The notes beneath the pieces were generated by a model. It saw only the letters and a program-made list of their open reading frames with translations. It ran no database searches and was not told the origin of the DNA. A stretch of 64,000 bases of DNA, taken from Phragmites australis (Eukaryota; Streptophyta; Magnoliopsida; Poales; Poaceae). Of the stretch, positions 58,444-64,000 are shown piece by piece. Position 1 is the first letter of the stretch. Every line of letters begins with the position of its first letter. The position numbers and the translations under genes are program-made. The stretch is from contig NC_084944.1 of assembly GCF_958298935.1 (NCBI RefSeq), positions 20,305,679-20,369,678 on the forward strand. Direction: 5' to 3'.

Positions 58444-59854
58444 AGGAGGAGTTGCTCTTTGTACATTCTCTGTCTTACTTGTGTTGCATTTGCATTGTAT
58501 TTCATTATGTAAGATAATTATAGTAGTTGAGCTTTGACTTGTATGTCTTTAGCGTTTCCAGTTGCTAGACTTGAATTTGGGATAAGTTGAGTAGTTGTGC
58601 GGAGTAATCTTTTAATGTTAAGCTCTTCCTATTCTTGACATGAAACATTTCAAGCAAGCTAGCATTTCCTAAGATCAAATTTGGTAATTTTATGAACCAT
58701 GTAGACTACGAAATGCTCAATTCTTGATCACCATGTTCGTAATTGCTTTGGCTTAGTCAATACTTGTATTAAGGCTAGTTTGATGGATATCTTGTTCTAG
58801 GTCTCTTGGTTCATGATAGTGGATTGGTGAATATTACACTATATTTTCTGTCTTTATCAAATGTTTAGCTCATGATAGAACCTTGGGGGAACATGTGTTC
58901 CTTGTGTCGCAAAGACATTACTTGACTTGATCTTGTGAAAAATTTGATAATTTGTGCAAACTGAATAATCTTGAAGAATCAAGTTTCTTGTGCTTAAATG
59001 TGATCTAATACGGTTGTCTTGAAGCCTCAAGGTGTTTGTCGTACCCAGTTGCGCGACACTTTGCTTGGATAAGAGACAATTTGAGGATAAAATGAAAAGA
59101 AAATGAAATGTGCCTATATACTTAATCTTTTTAATCACTTGATCAAACTAAATCTTAGTTTCATATGTGAGCGTTTGCAAAGCCTTCTACCATGAATTCT
59201 TGTATGCCTAATTTGAGATTGAAGTTAGTTAGTTCTTAATGCTTGTATTTCCTCTGCACGGGTGGATGCTTATGTGGTGATTGATTTTAACATGATTCGG
59301 CTATGTGAATTTAAATGCACCAACTAATTCTTCGGGTTTAGCTTAATGTTCTTGTGCCACGGTCTCGTTTTGAGCCTTTGTGAAATTGTGAGCTTCAATT
59401 TCTCTTTCCATAATCCTTTGACGCTTCTAGCTTGTGCAAATGCTTTGTGATATACTTATGAAAGCTCATTAGGTTTACATGTTTATACTTTGCATAATGT
59501 TTTATCCTTGATGTTTGCATTGCCAAAGGGGGAGAATATGTGCAAAGAAGTGAATATGCACAAATATGCATCAACAAAGGGGGAGAAAATTGCATTTATC
59601 TAGAAATGAAAGGAGAGAAAAATGAAATATGTGCATTCATCAAGGGAGAGCATTTGTTTTTGAGCTTTTCTTGCTCTTTTGATGTTGTGGCTTCTTTTTG
59701 CCTTTCTTCGGCCTCCTGCAACCTTTCTTATGTCAAGTGATTTTTTTTTGTTCTTTCTCGAGTTTTTTTGTCACTTGGATGAGCTTCTTTTGATTTCTTC
59801 AAACACAAATCTTTGTGTTTTGAGGGTCGTTAATGCACTCATCAAGGTGGAGAT
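58444..59854 (+). other. 3' region of the copia element with repeated purine tracts
   Basis: About 1.4 kb without supported coding. Four polypurine-like tracts occur: CCAAAGGGGGAGAA (59523), CAAAGGGGGAGAAAA (59575), CAAGGGAGAGC (59640) and CAAGGTGGAGAT (59843), the last touching the LTR. Repeated tracts upstream of the 3' LTR are reported for Sireviruses. Confidence 0.75.
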
Positions 59855-61303
59855 TGAGAAAGCAAGTTGAAATATGACTTGGTTTACTTGTGATGAGTGA
59901 TTGACATTGGTTTTGATTTGGTGTGATGACCTTTGTTTTTGCTTGAGGTGTGCTTTGAATTGATTTGGTGTTTCAATTGAGCATTTTGATTATGGACTAA
60001 GTGGAGGTGGAGTTGGAGATACATGTTTGCTTGTTTTATGGTGTGCAGGTGATGGATGCAACTTGGCGATTGACGACGGGTGATCGAGGCTAAGCAGGGT
60101 GCTTGGTGCCGGACGATCAAGGAAGCTTAACGGAGTCAAGGGTGATCCTAGCGGTACACATGGAGGTCAAGCAAAGCATGGAAGAATGATGTAGACGACA
60201 TGTTAACAAAGTCAAGCGAAAGGGATGCCGGTGTAAGTGACAAGGCGGCCTAAGGGATCTGGAGTGGGAGAGACTTGCTGGCGGTCAGGATCGCAAGACG
60301 GAGTACACGTGTCGACATCGGAGCGCTTGCTTAAGGTGTAAGCATGTGGCGAGTCACGCTTTGAGAAGCGTGCTAGGGTTTAAACGGTTTGACCTCAGAA
60401 CCGTGGGAGGACTGAAGGAGTACGTGGTACCATCGCGAAGCTTGCATCGAGGCAAAGCTAAGTTGTCAAGGCGCCGCGGCCATCCGATGAATGGAGAAGA
60501 AAATTGACGAAAATGCCCTCGATGGTAGGCAGGAGTATACTATAAGAGAGTGGTATTTTGGGAAAAAATTAGGAAACTTGCCTATAAATAGATGGGTGGA
60601 GCTATAGGAGGATTTAAACCAGCCATCTTGAGTCTTGTGTCATCCATATGAGAACTATTGAGCTAGGGTTTTAGAGGAGAAGATTATGAGTGTTTGGCCT
60701 ATGTGTTAGGTGAGAGTTTTGTGAGGAAAAATTCTTGTAATCCGTCTAAAATAGGGCTGATCTCTGCTGCATTAAAATTTATTTTTCTATATGTTATTGT
60801 ACTCACCTCCTTCTAGTATCCTTCTATTGGTTCCCTTGCATTGCAAGTTTTTTGGTTTCCAGTTCTGATTTTCGTTTTATTTTTTGGGCTGAATTTTCAA
60901 CACCTTGTGAAGTCATTTTTCTTATTGCTATAGGCATAAAATTCACATACATATGCATATATGATGGGGTCGTGAATTCTCTTGCCTCTAACTTACCAAT
61001 TTGGAGAGTTTTTTTTCACCTGGTAACGATATTTTCTTTGGATCTAAGGTTTCTTTCTTAAAGTGTGTTCTGTTTATGGTGATGACTCTTAAGATGAGTT
61101 TCAATAGAACCTAGGGTTCACATACACCCATAAGAGTCATACCTTCTGTAGAGATTTTCATAGCGACTTGTTTCTCTCCGATTTTTGCTTCCGCTCTTGT
61201 TTTGAGGTGCGTTAGGTGATAAAGTAGAAGAAGGTCATCCGTTTTGAAAGAAATTGGTTGACGAACCTATTTACCCCCTGTAGTCACCATTCTCGCTCCT
61301 ACA
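59855..61303 (+). mobile_element. 3' LTR of the copia element (1449 bp)
   Basis: Starts TGAGAAAGCAAG and ends CCTACA, matching 48730-50156 with scattered changes and small indels. The five bases after it are caatg. The partner duplication would be at the lost start of the upstream copy. Confidence 0.85.
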
Positions 61304-62500
61304 CAATGTCACCTTTAAACTGTAATGGGAAGGCTCAACGTTGCTCAACTGGCTTGTGGCTGTCAACCAATCCTGTTGAACTGGTTTCAGTTTTGCACTA
61401 TGCTATGGAACCGATTTGCTCAACACAGTACGTATGATGTGGTTGAAGCTTTTCATTCATTAGTGCGACAGACCTCAGGTTCACACTATATAGAATTATA
61501 GACAAATTTCAAGTGCTCATGTCAATTGTATAAAGGTCATAACCTGGTCTTCAAGAAGATTACTACGCCAGCTGCTTTGTGAAAGGGCTCATGGACCAAG
61601 ATATTCTGTGAAGCATATCTTGTTTTGCAAATGATCTTGAGAAGGGCAATTATGTCAAGAAGTTTCCAAACAATTTCACTTCTGGGCATAACAGGAACCA
61701 CTTATGAGCAAGGTTCATTTCAAACGCCAATGCTCCCAATGGCAGAAAATCGAGGACAGCAAAAGGCACAATCAATGCAAAAACCTGACAGTCTGCCTAA
61801 TATTGCTGTCAGGGATGGTATCCTGGCACCTGTTGGAGATGCAAGGAGCCCTGGAACCCTTGGCCTAAGCACAAAGAGATGTCAGTTAGCCCTGGAACCC
61901 TGGCCCTACGCACAAAGAGAAATGTAAGTTCTTCAAGACAGTGCGTGCTATGTCCCTAGATCTTCAAGAATTGAACTATGTAGAATATGATGAACAGGCC
62001 AACCTCCTCAACCTGATGCCAATTTTGATAGTCCAACTCCAGAACTAATGCAAATATCCAGACAGGTTGTACAAGGTGCTAGAACTATTGCCACATTCTG
62101 CCTGCTAATGAATATTAAAGGAAGAAGACATGTGGCTTTAGTGGACAGTGCCAGCACTCACAACTTCGTGGATGTATCTTTTGCTGCTAAAGCTCAATGT
62201 GAAATCCAACAAACTGAACTGCAAACTGTGAAGATTGCTGAAGGCGGTGAACTGTTGAGTGAGCTCATGTCAGTGACTATATCTATTCAGTCAATAAGGA
62301 TAAATTTTTGGGATAATTTCCACTTGTTAGAGCTGAAGACTACGATGTCATTCTGGGCTGTGAGTGGATATATAAACATAGTCCCATTGGCATGAACCTA
62401 CATATCAGAAAAATCACAATCACAAAATGGGGTCAAGCGTGTTGGCTTCGGAGATTATATTTCTTATCTTAAACACACCTTGATTGGAGCTGACAGGCTG
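61304..62500 (+). pseudogene. degraded gypsy gag-protease segment
   Basis: Pieces in several frames. A gag-like helical region lies near 61450-61660 (Q-L-Y-K-G-H-N-L). A zinc knuckle C-W-R-C-K-E-P-W starts at 61831, its second half duplicated to give P-G-P-T-H-K-E-K-C near 61900-61925. A retropepsin of the RVP_2 type has A-L-V-D-S-A-S-T-H-N-F-V (62135-62170), followed by D-Y-D-V-I-L-G-C-type sequence near 62340-62360. No LTR or RT was found. Confidence 0.7.
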
Positions 62501-63639
62501 AAGAAAATAGCTATTCAGAGGGCATGTTTTACAGCTCAAACCTCAAGCGATGAAGCTAGTACAAGATCAGCCAGAACAACTAGGCACAGAGGATTGGCAG
62601 TTATGGCTGTACTAGAATTGCTGATGTATTCACTGAACCAACTGAATTACCACTCAAACAATCTTGACATGAAAGAAGAATTTGATTTCTTCAGGTTGTG
62701 CCTTACTAGAATATGTAACACCTTTTTTTTCCCCGACAAAGGGAATAGGGAATATGTGGCGTAGTGCTTAGTTACAGCTCTCTTTTTTCCTTTCATCGCC
62801 TTATGGTATTTAGGTTTTTCATATCAGAATGGTTATAGATGGCTTATTCATTCACTACGGAAATAACAAGTTTGTTCTGCCTGCTAGATTAGCATACTAC
62901 CAACAGAGAAACCAGGTGCGCTTTTACTGCATACTGTGGGTGCTCGTTGATGGAATTAGGTAATGGCAAGATTAATATACTTCATTTGATGGAATTAAGT
63001 AGTGCATATGCAATGTATATTTTAGTGATTTATGTGCAGTCAAGTGTTTGCGCTTCCCTTAGTGGACAATTTTGATAAAGTCTTTCATGACCATTGCCAT
63101 CTCAAGAAATGAATAGCTAAATTGCAGATTTAGAATGGCATGCATCTTTGCCTCCAAAGAGTTTATGATGTCCTGCCAAAATGGAGCTTCAGTTCCTGCT
63201 CGAGAAAAAAATCCCCCCCCCCCAATGACTGCTAGATATAAATGATGTTGTGGATTTATATCTAGCACATGATTAGCTAATTTATTTTTTTATGTTTGCA
63301 ATTACTACAACCCTTCTAATTGATGCCTTTTAAGCTGTAAAGGTGAGCAGGAAGCAGGAATCTTTGCTCTGCTCAGGTTTGGTGCGTGTGCTGTTTGTGC
63401 TCTGCTCAGGCTTTGATGGGCTGCAATTTTTTATGGGCCACCGGTAGGTGCGAAAAAAAGAGATTGGGCCACTCCTGCGAACCGGGCCGCTGAAGGCGTT
63501 GGGCGATTTCCTGTTCAAATTAATGAAGTACACGTGTTCAGGAAATTATCGTTTTGAACTTCGTTATGCTCAAAACAGTTCGACCAATTTGAACTGTTCT
63601 GGACTTAGTTGATTATCCATTGCAAACTTAATTAAGTTG
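62501..63639. other. no recognisable gene; contains a C11 run
   Basis: Mostly AT-rich single-copy-looking sequence. A run of 11 C lies at 63213-63223. A TATATCTAGCA phrase occurs in inverted orientation (63232 and 63258), forming a possible hairpin. Confidence 0.5.
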
Positions 63640-64000
63640 TGGGCCGTTGGCGCGCGTGAAGGACGGGTGCGCGTTGGCCGGCTTCCCCACGCGCACGCAT
63701 CAGTGACGCCCCCTGCCCTTCGAAACAGTGAAGGATCCCTCGCCGCCTCCTCTCTGCACGCACCCTCCCGAGCCCGTCCCTAGCCACCGGCACTACGCGC
63801 ACACCGTCCCTCACTGCCGCCACTCCACGGCGATCAGACGCTCCTATTTCGCGGCAGCAACCTCCCCCTCCTGTCTTAGTTGAGCAATTCACCAGTTCTT
63901 GCTGTCTCATGTGCGTCTGGAATTGTCCCGAGGGACATCTTCTTGGGAGCATGAGCTGCTGTTCGAGTTACAGGCACTAGAGGTTGTCCTCGGGGCCATG
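63640..64000. other. GC-rich segment, possible 5' end of a gene or element
   Basis: An abrupt rise in C+G with many CpG (GCGCGCGTG, CGCGCACGC) and pyrimidine-rich CCTCGCCGCC-type stretches, like the promoter and leader of a grass gene. No start codon with a convincing frame and no known domain is visible before the window ends. Confidence 0.35.

Noticed and set aside
58444..59854. An envelope-like gene downstream of copia pol, reported for some Sireviruses
   Set aside because: Only short, unsupported frames occur, with no signal peptide or membrane segment that could be defended.
63059..63268. A 69-codon minus-strand frame near the right edge
   Set aside because: It spans a C11 run and AT-rich sequence, with no recognisable motif and no supporting context.

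Overview
This window looks like intergenic, repeat-packed DNA from a large plant genome, most likely a grass. The signs are CACTA transposons, Ty3/gypsy elements of CRM-like and Tat-like types, a Sirevirus-like Ty1/copia element and a 5'-truncated LINE, all nested or abutting, with no recognisable intact host gene. Family names are from memory of motifs and termini, not from a search. Almost every coding region is broken by stops and frameshifts. Many of the stops are CGA to TGA, CAG to TAG or TGG to TAG/TGA, as expected from decay of methylated cytosines.

Layout. 1-1504: start of a minus-strand gypsy element (gag stub and LTR). 1505-2741: AT-rich then GC-rich non-coding DNA. 2747-34590: a four-level nest. 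The oldest layer is a minus-strand, apparently non-autonomous CRM-like element; its LTR lies at 2747-3089 and 32710-33222, and its gag remnant at 34019-34528. Into that LTR inserted a non-autonomous LTR element, called LTR-A here (3090-32709). Into the 5' LTR of LTR-A inserted a 19.5-kb CACTA transposon (3525-23009, TSD aag). Into an exon of the CACTA transposase gene inserted a 7.6-kb CRM-like retrotransposon (4908-12515, TSD tctat).

34600-44015: a Tat-lineage (Grande-like) gypsy element on the minus strand. It has gag, protease, RT, RNase H, a second RNase H, integrase, a tandem-repeat block and an opposite-strand gene, but its 3' LTR is missing. 44016-45211: end fragment of a second CACTA. 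45870-46797: 3' end of a LINE. 46803-61303: a Sirevirus-like copia unit preceded by the 3' part of another copy that shares its LTR; a 2.9-kb solo LTR sits inside (53588-56521, TSD gatgt). 61304-62500: degraded gypsy gag/protease. 62500-64000: unexplained sequence ending in a GC-rich segment.

How the parts work together. The CACTA element is the most interesting piece. It carries a TNP2-type transposase gene and a second gene ending in a Ulp1-like (C48) protease domain. Each gene is preceded by the same kind of repeat block (TATCAGTGCCGGTT type) followed by a TATA box. The internal block therefore looks like a copy of the element's terminal, transposase-binding promoter region placed in front of the second gene.
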